The position numbers and the translations under genes are program-made. Below, piece by piece: positions 45,782 through 58,836 of a stretch of 64,000 nt of DNA. Numbering within the stretch: position 1 is the stretch's first letter; each line of letters starts with the position of its first letter. The stretch comes from Trichobilharzia regenti. Its lineage: Eukaryota; Platyhelminthes; Trematoda; Strigeidida; Schistosomatidae. The stretch covers positions 82,655,168-82,719,167 of the forward strand of contig OX235270.1 of assembly GCA_944472135.2 (NCBI GenBank), read 5' to 3'. The notes under the pieces were generated by a model, which was not told the DNA's origin, did no database searches, and worked only from the letters and a program-made list of their open reading frames with translations.

Positions 45782-48700
45782 GAGTGAATAACGTAACAAT
45801 ATTCTCACTAAATTCCTTCCCAAATACAGACTGTCATTAAAGGGAACGTCATGAGATTTGAATATATATATATATATATCTACTAGATAACTGGCTGGTA
45901 TACAAAGTAAATCATGGTAGTCCCACTGCAGCGCTGCGCAACACAGATTCTACCGTCGTTCAACAGAACACTGTAGAAATAATTCTTATCATCTGTCTAC
46001 AAAAAGAAAAGGATTTGTTGGTCCGAATGAAATGGCTGCTTCCGACTCATAAATTTAACAGTATCTTAAGCAAAGAAGTATGAAGTGGTTTATCAAGCAC
46101 TCTGCTCAGCTTTGTGTTATCCGTAGGCTTGACTCACCCATCCTATACAGTAAGCATGTTTGTTAGGTAGAAGAGATTTCTCGGAGGCTTTATGAGATGC
46201 TGGGAAACAAGTTATAGTATTCATGAAAGGCTAAAACAGCTTTCTTAATTAGTTCCACAGTCTTAATTCCTCTGGCAAACCGGATAGGCTTCTAGTCTGA
46301 AAAGTCATCGACCATTGTTTCTGTGAGAAATGGAAACTCTTGGAATTTGGCGACTGCCATCCGCCTACGCACCACTCTCTAATTTCGAAATCCCTGCAGA
46401 TAAATATAAACAAGTGACCGTTCCACATGTGACCCCTGTGGAGATCTTACCCATAGAGTCTCGCCGCAAACACGCGACACTGTGCCATATTTTTGAAGCC
46501 ATAGATTATTATGCCATCTGCGTCGCTTTGCAGATTATCTGAAAAGACAGGTATCCTCAGTACATCATGTGTAATGACACTAACATATACAGTGGGCATC
46601 TCTACGCACCAAGTAATCTTGATGGTAGTCATCTGTCACGTTGACCTCATCAACAGGTTATCATTAGCTTGAAGAGTGAACGTAACAACATTCTCACTAA
46701 ATTCCTTCCCAAATACAGACTGTCATTAAAGGGAACGTCATGAGATTTGAATATATATATATATATATCTACTAGATAACTGGCTGGTATACAAAGTAAA
46801 TCATGGTAGTCCCACTGCAGCGCTGCGCAACACAGATTCTACCGTCGTTCAACAGAACACTGTAGAAATAATTCTTATCATCTGTCTACAAAAAGAAAAG
46901 GATTTGTTGGTCCGAATGAAATGGCTGCTTCCGACTCATAAATTTAACAGTATCTTAAGCAAAGAAGTATGAAGTGGTTTATCAAGCACTCTGCTCAGCT
47001 TTGTGTTATCCATAGGCTTGACTCACCCATCCTATACAGTAAGCATGTTTGTTAGGTAGAAGAGATTTCTCGGAGGCTTTATGAGATGCTGGGAAACAAG
47101 TTATAGTATTCATGAAAGGCTAAAACAGCTTTCTTAATTAGTTCCACAGTCTTAATTCCTCTGGCAAACCGGATAGGCTTCTAGTCTGAAAAGTCATCGA
47201 CCATTGTTTCTGTGAGAAATGGAAACTCTTGGAATTTGGCGACTGCCATCCGCCTACGCACCACTCTCTAATTTCGAAATCCCTGCAGATAAATATAAAC
47301 AAGTGACCGTTCCACATGTGACCCCTGTGGAGATCTTACCCATAGAGTCTCGCCGCAAACACGCGACACTGTGCCATATTTTTGAAGCCATAGATTATTA
47401 TGCCATCTGCGTCGCTTTGCAGATTATCTGAAAAGACAGGTATCCTCAGTACATCATGTGTAATGACACTAACATATACAGTGGGCATCTCTACGCACCA
47501 AGTAATCTTGATGGTAGTCATCTGTCACGTTGACCTCATCAACAGGTTATCATTAGCTTGAAGAGTGAACGTAACAACATTCTCACTAAATTCCTTCCCA
47601 AATACAGACTGTCATTAAAGGGAACGTCATGAGATTTGAATATATATATATATATATCTACTAGATAACTGGCTGGTATACAAAGTAAATCATGGTAGTC
47701 CCACTGCAGCGCTGCGCAACACAGATTCTACCGTCGTTCAACAGAACACTGTAGAAATAATTCTTATCATCTGTCTACAAAAAGAAAAGGATTTGTTGGT
47801 CCGAATGAAATGGCTGCTTCCGACTCATAAATTTAACAGTATCTTAAGCAAAGAAGTATGAAGTGGTTTATCAAGCACTCTGCTCAGCTTTGTGTTATCC
47901 GTAGGCTTGACTCACCCATCCTATACAGTAAGCATGTTTGTTAGGTAGAAGAGATTTCTCGGAGGCTTTATGAGATGCTGGGAAACAAGTTATAGTATTC
48001 ATGAAAGGCTAAAACAGCTTTCTTAATTAGTTCCACAGTCTTAATTCCTCTGGCAAACCGGATAGGCTTCTAGTCTGAAAAGTCATCGACCATTGTTTCT
48101 GTGAGAAATGGAAACTCTTGGAATTTGGCGACTGCCATCCGCCTACGCACCACTCTCTAATTTCGAAATCCCTGCAGATAAATATAAACAAGTGACCGTT
48201 CCACATGTGACCCCTGTGGAGATCTTACCCATAGAGTCTCGCCGCAAACACGCGACACTGTGCCATATTTTTGAAGCCATAGATTATTATGCCATCTGCG
48301 TCGCTTTGCAGATTATCTGAAAAGACAGGTATCCTCAGTACATCATGTGTAATGACACTAACATATACAGTGGGCATCTCTACGCACCAAGTAATCTTGA
48401 TGGTAGTCATCTGTCACGTTGACCTCATCAACAGGTTATCATTAGCTTGAAGAGTGAACGTAACAACATTCTCACTAAATTCCTTCCCAAATACAGACTG
48501 TCATTAAAGGGAACGTCATGAGATTTGAATATATATATATATATATATCTACTAGATAACTGGCTGGTATACAAAGTAAATCATGGTAGTCCCACTGCAG
48601 CGCTGCGCAACACAGATTCTACCGTCGTTCAACAGAACACTGTAGAAATAATTCTTATCATCTGTCTACAAAAAGAAAAGGATTTGTTGGTCCGAATGAA

Positions 48701-51700
48701 ATGGCTGCTTCCGACTCATAAATTTAACAGTATCTTAAGCAAAGAAGTATGAAGTGGTTTATCAAGCACTCTGCTCAGCTTTGTGTTATCCGTAGGCTTG
48801 ACTCACCCATCCTATACAGTAAGCATGTTTGTTAGGTAGAAGAGATTTCTCGGAGGCTTTATGAGATGCTGGGAAACAAGTTATAGTATTCATGAAAGGC
48901 TAAAACAGCTTTCTTAATTAGTTCCACAGTCTTAATTCCTCTGGCAAACCGGATAGGCTTCTAGTCTGAAAAGTCATCGACCATTGTTTCTGTGAGAAAT
49001 GGAAACTCTTGGAATTTGGCGACTGCCATCCGCCTACGCACCACTCTCTAATTTCGAAATCCCTGCAGATAAATATAAACAAGTGACCGTTCCACATGTG
49101 ACCCCTGTGGAGATCTTACCCATAGAGTCTCGCCGCAAACACGCGACACTGTGCCATATTTTTGAAGCCATAGATTATTATGCCATCTGCGTCGCTTTGC
49201 AGATTATCTGAAAAGACAGGTATCCTCAGTACATCATGTGTAATGACACTAACATATACAGTGGGCATCTCTACGCACCAAGTAATCTTGATGGTAGTCA
49301 TCTGTCACGTTGACCTCATCAACAGGTTATCATTAGCTTGAAGAGTGAACGTAACAACATTCTCACTAAATTCCTTCCCAAATACAGACTGTCATTAAAG
49401 GGAACGTCATGAGATTTGAATATATATATATATATATCTACTAGATAACTGGCTGGTATACAAAGTAAATCATGGTAGTCCCACTGCAGCGCTGCACAAC
49501 ACAGATTCTACCGTCGTTCAACAGAACACTGTAGAAATAATTCTTATCATCTGTCTACAAAAAGAAAAGGATTTGTTGGTCCGAATGAAATGGCTGCTTC
49601 CGACTCATAAATTTAACAGTATCTTAAGCAAAGAAGTATGAAGTGGTTTATCAAGCACTCTGCTCAGCTTTGTGTTATCCGTAGGCTTGACTCACCCATC
49701 CTATACAGTAAGCATGTTTGTTAGGTAGAAGAGATTTCTCGGAGGCTTTATGAGATGCTGGGAAACAAGTTATAGTATTCATGAAAGGCTAAAACAGCTT
49801 TCTTAATTAGTTCCACAGTCTTAATTCCTCTGGCAAACCGGATAGGCTTCTAGTCTGAAAAGTCATCGACCATTGTTTCTGTGAGAAATGGAAACTCTTG
49901 GAATTTGGCGACTGCCATCCGCCTACGCACCACTCTCTAATTTCGAAATCCCTGCAGATAAATATAAACAAGTGACCGTTCCACATGTGACCCCTGTGGA
50001 GATCTTACCCATAGAGTCTCGCCGCAAACACGCGACACTGTGCCATATTTTTGAAGCCATAGATTATTATGCCATCTGCGTCGCTTTGCAGATTATCTGA
50101 AAAGACAGGTATCCTCAGTACATCATGTGTAATGACACTAACATATACAGTGGGCATCTCTACGCACCAAGTAATCTTGATGGTAGTCATCTGTCACGTT
50201 GACCTCATCAACAGGTTATCATTAGCTTGAAGAGTGAACGTAACAACATTCTCACTAAATTCCTTCCCAAATACAGACTGTCATTAAAGGGAACGTCATG
50301 AGATTTGAATATATATATATATATATATCTACTAGATAACTGGCTGGTATACAAAGTAAATCATGGTAGTCCCACTGCAGCGCTGCACAACACAGATTCT
50401 ACCGTCGTTCAACAGAACACTGTAGAAATAATTCTTATCATCTGTCTACAAAAAGAAAAGGATTTGTTGGTCCGAATGAAATGGCTGCTTCCGACTCATA
50501 AATTTAACAGTATCTTAAGCAAAGAAGTATGAAGTGGTTTATCAAGCACTCTGCTCAGCTTTGTGTTATCCGTAGGCTTGACTCACCCATCCTATACAGT
50601 AAGCATGTTTGTTAGGTAGAAGAGATTTCTCGGAGGCTTTATGAGATGCTGGGAAACAAGTTATAGTATTCATGAAAGGCTAAAACAGCTTTCTTAATTA
50701 GTTCCACAGTCTTAATTCCTCTGGCAAACCGGATAGGCTTCTAGTCTGAAAAGTCATCGACCATTGTTTCTGTGAGAAATGGAAACTCTTGGAATTTGGC
50801 GACTGCCATCCGCCTACGCACCACTCTCTAATTTCGAAATCCCTGCAGATAAATATAAACAAGTGACCGTTCCACATGTGACCCCTGTGGAGATCTTACC
50901 CATAGAGTCTCGCCGCAAACACGCGACACTGTGCCATATTTTTGAAGCCATAGATTATTATGCCATCTGCGTCGCTTTGCAGATTATCTGAAAAGACAGG
51001 TATCCTCAGTACATCATGTGTAATGACACTAACATATACAGTGGGCATCTCTACGCACCAAGTAATCTTGATGGTAGTCATCTGTCACGTTGACCTCATC
51101 AACAGGTTATCATTAGCTTGAAGAGTGAACGTAACAACATTCTCACTAAATTCCTTCCCAAATACAGACTGTCATTAAAGGGAACGTCATGAGATTTGAA
51201 TATATATATATATATATCTACTAGATAACTGGCTGGTATACAAAGTAAATCATGGTTGTCCCACTGCAGCGCTGCACAACACAGATTCTACCGTCGTTCA
51301 ACAGAACACTGTAGAAATAATTCTTATCATCTGTCTACAAAAAGAAAAGGATTTGTTGGTCCGAATGAAATGGCTGCTTCCGACTCATAAATTTAACAGT
51401 ATCTTAAGCAAAGAAGTATGAAGTGGTTTATCAAGCACTCTGCTCAGCTTTGTGTTATCCGTAGGCTTGACTCACCCATCCTATACAGTAAGCATGTTTG
51501 TTAGGTAGAAGAGATTTCTCGGAGGCTTTATGAGATGCTGGGAAACAAGTTATAGTATTCATGAAAGGCTAAAACAGCTTTCTTAATTAGTTCCACAGTC
51601 TTAATTCCTCTGGCAAACCGGATAGGCTTCTAGTCTGAAAAGTCATCGACCATTGTTTCTGTGAGAAATGGAAACTCTTGGAATTTGGCGACTGCCATCC

Positions 51701-54700
51701 GCCTACGCACCACTCTCTAATTTCGAAATCCCTGCAGATAAATATAAACAAGTGACCGTTCCACATGTGACCCCTGTGGAGATCTTACCCATAGAGTCTC
51801 GCCGCAAACACGCGACACTGTGCCATATTTTTGAAGCCATAGATTATTATGCCATCTGCGTCGCTTTGCAGATTATCTGAAAAGACAGGTATCCTCAGTA
51901 CATCATGTGTAATGACACTAACATATACAGTGGGCATCTCTACGCACCAAGTAATCTTGATGGTAGTCATCTGTCACGTTGACCTCATCAACAGGTTATC
52001 ATTAGCTTGAAGAGTGAACGTAACAACATTCTCACTAAATTCCTTCCCAAATACAGACTGTCATTAAAGGGAACGTCATGAGATTTGAATATATATATAT
52101 ATATATCTACTAGATAACTGGCTGGTATACAAAGTAAATCATGGTTGTCCCACTGCAGCGCTGCACAACACAGATTCTACCGTCGTTCAACAGAACACTG
52201 TAGAAATAATTTGTATCATCTGTCTACAAAAAGAAAAGGATTTGTTGGTCCGAATGAAATGGCTGCTTCCGACTCATAAATTTAACAGTATCTTAAGCAA
52301 AGAAGTATGAAGTGGTTTATCAAGCACTCTGCTCAGCTTTGTGTTATCCGTAGGCTTGACTCACCCATCCTATACAGTAAGCATGTTTGTTAGGTAGAAG
52401 AGATTTCTCGGAGGCTTTATGAGATGCTGGGAAACAAGTTATAGTATTCATGAAAGGCTAAAACAGCTTTCTTAATTAGTTCCACAGTCTTAATTCCTCT
52501 GGCAAACCGGATAGGCTTCTAGTCTGAAAAGTCATCGACCATTGTTTCTGTGAGAAATGGAAACTCTTGGAATTTGGCGACTGCCATCCGCCTACGCACC
52601 ACTCTCTAATTTCGAAATCCCTGCAGATAAATATAAACAAGTGACCGTTCCACATGTGACCCCTGTGGAGATCTTACCCATAGAGTCTCGCCGCAAACAC
52701 GCGACACTGTGCCATATTTTTGAAGCCATAGATTATTATGCCATCTGCGTCGCTTTGCAGATTATCTGAAAAGACAGGTATCCTCAGTACATCATGTGTA
52801 ATGACACTAACATATACAGTGGGCATCTCTACGCACCAAGTAATCTTGATGGTAGTCATCTGTCACGTTGACCTCATCAACAGGTTATCATTAGCTTGAA
52901 GAGTGAACGTAACAACATTCTCACTAAATTCCTTCCCAAATACAGACTGTCATTAAAGGGAACGTCATGAGATTTGAATATATATATATATATATATCTA
53001 CTAGATAACTGGCTGGTATACAAAGTAAATCATGGTAGTCCCACTGCAGCGCTGCACAACACAGATTCTACCGTCGTTCAACAGAACACTGTAGAAATAA
53101 TTCTTATCATCTGTCTACAAAAAGAAAAGGATTTGTTGGTCCGAATGAAATGGCTGCTTCCGACTCATAAATTTAACAGTATCTTAAGCAAAGAAGTATG
53201 AAGTGGTTTATCAAGCACTCTGCTCAGCTTTGTGTTATCCGTAGGCTTGACTCACCCATCCTATACAGTAAGCATGTTTGTTAGGTAGAAGAGATTTCTC
53301 GGAGGCTTTATGAGATGCTGGGAAACAAGTTATAGTATTCATGAAAGGCTAAAACAGCTTTCTTAATTAGTTCCACAGTCTTAATTCCTCTGGCAAACCG
53401 GATAGGCTTCTAGTCTGAAAAGTCATCGACCATTGTTTCTGTGAGAAATGGAAACTCTTGGAATTTGGCGACTGCCATCCGCCTACGCACCACTCTCTAA
53501 TTTCGAAATCCCTGCAGATAAATATAAACAAGTGACCGTTCCACATGTGACCCCTGTGGAGATCTTACCCATAGAGTCTCGCCGCAAACACGCGACACTG
53601 TGCCATATTTTTGAAGCCATAGATTATTATGCCATCTGCGTCGCTTTGCAGATTATCTGAAAAGACAGGTATCCTCAGTACATCATGTGTAATGACACTA
53701 ACATATACAGTGGGCATCTCTACGCACCAAGTAATCTTGATGGTAGTCATCTGTCACGTTGACCTCATCAACAGGTTATAATTAGCTTGAAGAGTGAACG
53801 TAACAACATTCTCACTAAATTCCTTCCCAAATACAGACTGTCATTAAAGGGAACGTCATGAGATTTGAATATATATATATATATATCTACTAGATAACTG
53901 GCTGGTATACAAAGTAAATCATGGTTGTCCCACTGCAGCGCTGCACAACACAGATTCTACCGTCGTTCAACAGAACACTGTAGAAATAATTCTTATCATC
54001 TGTCTACAAAAAGAAAAGGATTTGTTGGTCCGAATGAAATGGCTGCTTCCGACTCATAAATTTAACAGTATCTTAAGCAAAGAAGTATGAAGTGGTTTAT
54101 CAAGCACTCTGCTCAGCTTTGTGTTATCCGTAGGCTTGACTCACCCATCCTATACAGTAAGCATGTTTGTTAGGTAGAAGAGATTTCTCGGAGGCTTTAT
54201 GAGATGCTGGGAAACAAGTTATAGTATTCATGAAAGGCTAAAACAGCTTTCTTAATTAGTTCCACAATCTTAATTCCTCTGGCAAACCGGATAGGCTTCT
54301 AGTCTGAAAAGTCATCGACCATTGTTTCTGTGAGAAATGGAAACTCTTGGAATTTGGCGACTGCCATCCGCCTACGCACCACTCTCTAATTTCGAAATCC
54401 CTGCAGATAAATATAAACAAGTGACCGTTCCACATGTGACCCCTGTGGAGATCTTACCCATAGAGTCTCGCCGCAAACACGCGACACTGTGCCATATTTT
54501 TGAAGCCATAGATTATTATGCCATCTGCGTCGCTTTGCAGATTATCTGAAAAGACAGGTATCCTCAGTACATCATGTGTAATGACACTAACATATACAGT
54601 GGGCATCTCTACGCACCAAGTAATCTTGATGGTAGTCATCTGTCACGTTGACCTCATCAACAGGTTATCATTAGCTTGAAGAGTGAACGTAACAACATTC

Positions 54701-55250
54701 TCACTAAATTCCTTCCCAAATACAGACTGTCATTAAAGGGAACGTCATGAGATTTGAATATATATATATATATATCTACTAGATAACTGGCTGGTATACA
54801 AAGTAAATCATGGTAGTCCCACTGCAGCGCTGCGCAACACAGATTCTACCGTCGTTCAACAGAACACTGTAGAAATAATTCTTATCATCTGTCTACAAAA
54901 AGAAAAGGATTTGTTGGTCCGAATGAAATGGCTGCTTCCGACTCATAAATTTAACAGTATCTTAAGCAAAGAAGTATGAAGTGGTTTATCAAGCACTCTG
55001 CTCAGCTTTGTGTTATCCGTAGGCTTGACTCACCCATCCTATACAGTAAGCATGTTTGTTAGGTAGAAGAGATTTCTCGGAGGCTTTATGAGATGCTGGG
55101 AAACAAGTTATAGTATTCATGAAAGGCTAAAACAGCTTTCTTAATTAGTTCCACAGTCTTAATTCCTCTGGCAAACCGGATAGGCTTCTAGTCTGAAAAG
55201 TCATCGACCATTGTTCCTGTGAGAAATGGAAACTCTTAGAATTTGGCGAA
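45782..55250. repeat. 889-bp tandem repeat array, about 10.6 units
   Basis: Unit starts are 45782 (its first bases diverged), 46674, 47563, 48452, 49343, 50232, 51123, 52012, 52901, 53792 and 54681, the last partial and ending near 55250. Spacing is 889 bp, or 891 where the internal (TA)n run is two bases longer. Units differ at only a handful of positions, such as GCGCAAC/GCACAAC and GGTAGTC/GGTTGTC. Every unit carries the same 70-codon plus and 61-codon minus ORFs, which simply follow from the identity. A 129-bp piece of the unit occurs at 34524-34652. I see no gene in it beyond a decayed integrase-like frame. Confidence 0.97.
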
Positions 55251-56734
55251 GGTAATCTTCTTTTGTTTTATTTCCTTTGGATGCATTATCGTGCATAGAA
55301 TTAAAGAACATTTGGGATGCTCAGTTGGGTCTCTCTAGAATGTGGACTGGAATGTCGTTTTGATAATTTTGTATTAACTTTTCATGAAGAGGTACCCAAA
55401 TAATGTCTTGTACAACACATCTTCCTTATATTTTCACTGTCTCTCTTAGTATGCCTGAATCGTTTCACATCTTCAATAAGAACGTGTTTCATTTACTTTC
55501 CTTACCATCTAGCATTACATTATCGGTTCATTTGTTTTGACGAGCTTTTATCGACTACTCCCACCAGAATATTTGTTTGCTTAAACATGGTGTTTTCGTT
55601 ATTCGTGTTATCGCAAATTGCCTCACTTCTGGTGATATATATATATATATATGGCTAAAGGGCTGACTTAAAATATGGCTGAATGATATTCCCCGAATTT
55701 CATATATTATTCTTAATCTTATGGAGATTTGGATTTCATTCTACTTTGTTGATGTCATTATACTCATGGGATGAATCTGACAAAGACATCTGCATGTTAT
55801 GAACCTACACAATTCACGCTGTTGCATGCCTTTCAGAGTTTAAATATTTCTTTCAAATTACTGGTATCGATTCAATTCACCCAAGCTGTTTAGCATTTAT
55901 TGTAAAGAAAACTGACGTTCTACGCACACTCAGAATTGCGACATGTTTCATAACCCAATGAAGTAGACATAGTAATTGTCTACAATAGATGGACCTGAAA
56001 CTTTAGAACTATTTCGCCAATTTTTTTCTTAATTAGCAGGCGCCACACAACACCTTTTGTCGAAGTACCGACAGACTAGCTCTGAATAAACCTTAAATTA
56101 ATGTTACACCAGGCAGCAAACCCACATTCCGTGCTTGATGGTGATTGTGAAAAAGAAGTGTTAACAATCATGTGAGCAATGATCTCTTATTGAAAATTTG
56201 GAGTAACCCATCACTGCAGACATAGCTTAATTCTGAGCTACTTCTACCCAACTTGAGGGGGGATTGACTTCTGCAGGGCTGGGCTGAATAGGAAATTTAG
56301 TCACTAGATTGTAACAACTGTCAGTTCATCTAGCAGAGGTGAACGGGACAGTGCTCATTCGGTACTAAGAATAAGGCAACACGAAGTAAAATAATCCTTG
56401 TTGACAAACCAGTAGACTTTTCCACTTATAAAACTTAGAAGAATAAAGCTAAGATGGATAGTCCTGGAAGTTGAATGAATTTCAAGCATCAAGGGGAAAA
56501 CCAAAACACAAGTGAAGTGAAGATACAGTTGGTTTGTTCACAAAATAACCAGGTTTTAAAATCAATAATTCTATATAAAGAGATTTTCGTTGTCATATTC
56601 CTACTGACAGAAGTACATATTATAGCTCTATATATCCTGGGTGGTAAGTGGTTGAGAAGATACACCGTTTCACGCAAAAATCATGTCAACAAGTAAAACG
56701 CACAATTTCTTATTAAATAATTTAAATAGTTAGA
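55251..56734. other. Stretch without a recognised gene
   Basis: AT-rich; contains a (TA)n run near 55638-55652. No exon or family identified. Confidence 0.4.
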
Positions 56735-57075
56735 TTTCCTGATGAACCAACATCAGTTAGAGATCACCGAAAACCAGGGAGCAGTCGACAGACGTTTCGT
56801 CCTATTTTGGTACTCTTTAACAGTGCCCACTTACGACCCCGCCAAGGATCAAACTAGAGAACCTCATGTCACGAGACCAAGTTCGTTGACCCTTCATTCA
56901 CACTTGGGCTGGAATTCAATGACCGGCGAATCCTAACCTGGACAACTTGAGATAGAGCGCTGCTCTCAACCAATGTCTTCAATGAGGACGCACTTCGCCT
57001 GAAAACAGTGGACCCTATTGGTTACGACTTCCTACTGCAGCTTCAGGAAATCCACCCAGTAGCCATCAGTAGCGG
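56735..57075 (-). repeat. Degenerate hammerhead-type SINE (Sm-alpha-like)
   Basis: On the minus strand a B-box remnant (56846-56863) is followed by a ribozyme-like core (56787-56820): AAAATAGGACGAAACGTCTG, the distal part of a hammerhead with its GAAA. The CTGATGA element is changed to TTAAAGAG, so self-cleavage is unlikely. The following bases match the SINE at 63250 (CTCCCTGGTTTTC). A short piece of the same family recurs at about 57125-57180. Schistosome Sm-alpha SINEs are known to carry hammerhead ribozymes. Confidence 0.7.
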
Positions 57076-57124
57076 GTGATCGATATTCAGATTATAAAAT
57101 TTGTGGGGATTTTGGATTAATTTT

Positions 57125-57180
57125 AATTGTTAGATTTTCATTACGAACCAACATTAGTTGGAGAGACCATTGAACAGAAT
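57125..57180 (-). repeat. Truncated end of the same SINE family
   Basis: The segment GTTAGATTTTCATTACGAACC and following bases parallel 56730-56790, repeating only the SINE's 3' end. Confidence 0.5.
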
Positions 57181-57579
57181 ATCCATAAAAACGAATTAAG
57201 TGAGAATCAACTTCGTAACTGTATTCAAATGAGGCACATTAATTTTATGACAACACTCCAAACATTAAAAAAAATATTGACTGTAGAATATTGTTTGACA
57301 GCCAGACGTAGAATATTCCATTTACAGCATGTTAAACAAAATATACACGAGCACCATAACAAAGTTATATCACAAATTTAGACGTATAACTGATGTTCAT
57401 AAAAAAAAAGAAAATCAACAAGACTTGAAATTTTATGTACAGTTTTTCCCTCTTTGTTAAATGCATATGTTTGTATAAAATTAAGTGTACGAAATAGAAA
57501 AGTTCAATTTACAAAGCTACAACCACATTCCATATATCACAATTTTGAGCGCGAACACATGTCCGGTATATAAATAACG

Positions 57580-58790
57580 CTAGAAACCTTCAGATCCTGA
57601 GGAATGTCCACGGTCAGCATTCACACGACGACGTTTATTTGAGCCATAAAGAATATTATTGTTATTATTATTATCTTCAACACCATCACGAGTAATTGAT
57701 GTCGTTTTCTTTCGGCATGCATCTTTTTTAACAGACCCTGATTTCAAAGATGTACAGGTTTGATTCTGTTTTTTTGAAATTTCTTCATCTTCTTTAATAA
57801 GTGCTGTCAATTTCTCAATGCAAGAAATAGGTAATTTACGAAGATCAAAGGCTATTAATTTCGGTTTTTCGTGTATCACTTTTACAGCTCTGTTATTGTT
57901 ATTCCCTGTACTAGAATTCGACTTATTTTTACGTTCCACAGAATCTGGCGACTTCAAAGAAATATAATACAGTAGAATTTCACTCATACGTGTAGCTAAG
58001 TGTGGTTCACGTAGACGTATTAATCTATCGAATAGAACCTCTAAATTATGACTATTGGCTTTTGTTGATTCTGAGGGTTTAGTTTGAATGTTAGTGCTGG
58101 ATGAAAGGGTATTAGGGTTCACATTCTTTGCTAATTTATTATTACTGTTTGTAGTAATAGTGGTAGCAGTGGTTGTTGACGATGTTGTCGTTGTTTTTGT
58201 TGTTGTACTATTAGCGCCACTGGATGAATTCTTTTTGCTTGCACGATTCGTATCACCTTTTTCCAGTACAATATTGGGTCCTAACTCACGTGCAGTCGAC
58301 TGAGATGTTACGGTTGAACCACGTTTGATTTCATTCGACTTTAATTGTTTAACAGCATTTTGAGTTTCTTCAATAGATTTCATTTCACCCATCGTTATGA
58401 GATGACATGTATCATCAGATAGCATTGGTGGAGTGACAGAAGAGGAAGATGACGGTGACGTTGCATTTGGTGAATCCGAAGACAAAGATGATAATTCTGC
58501 ATTCATGAAACTAGCATCGAATAGTGAAAAACTTCCTGCAATACTGTTATTACTTTTACTGGATTTGTTCGAAGTATTTATTCGGTTTGATGATCCTTTA
58601 GAAGATTGCTCTTTTACCAAGCCTTCATTATTGGTCTGTTTAATAGTTTCAGTGGAACTTAAAGCTTTAGAAGACGATTTCTGAATACCTGAAGTTGGAA
58701 TACTATTGACTGAAAAATAGAATTATGCATACGAAGATAAGCAACAATTACAGTGTTACAATTTACAACATTATACAATAAAACGCAAAG

Positions 58791-58836
<46 letters not shown>

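Noticed and set aside
46330..46542. Repeated 70-codon plus-strand ORF (METLGIWRL...) in every satellite unit as a multigene family
   Set aside because: The units are nearly identical throughout, so ORF conservation carries no information; the overlapping 61-codon minus ORF is equally conserved, and no domain is seen.
45782..55250. CRISPR-like array
   Set aside because: Units are 889 bp and contiguous with no spacers, in a eukaryotic genome; this is a satellite.
57127..57381. 84-codon plus-strand ORF as a gene
   Set aside because: Overlaps a SINE stub, has no domain and no splice context.
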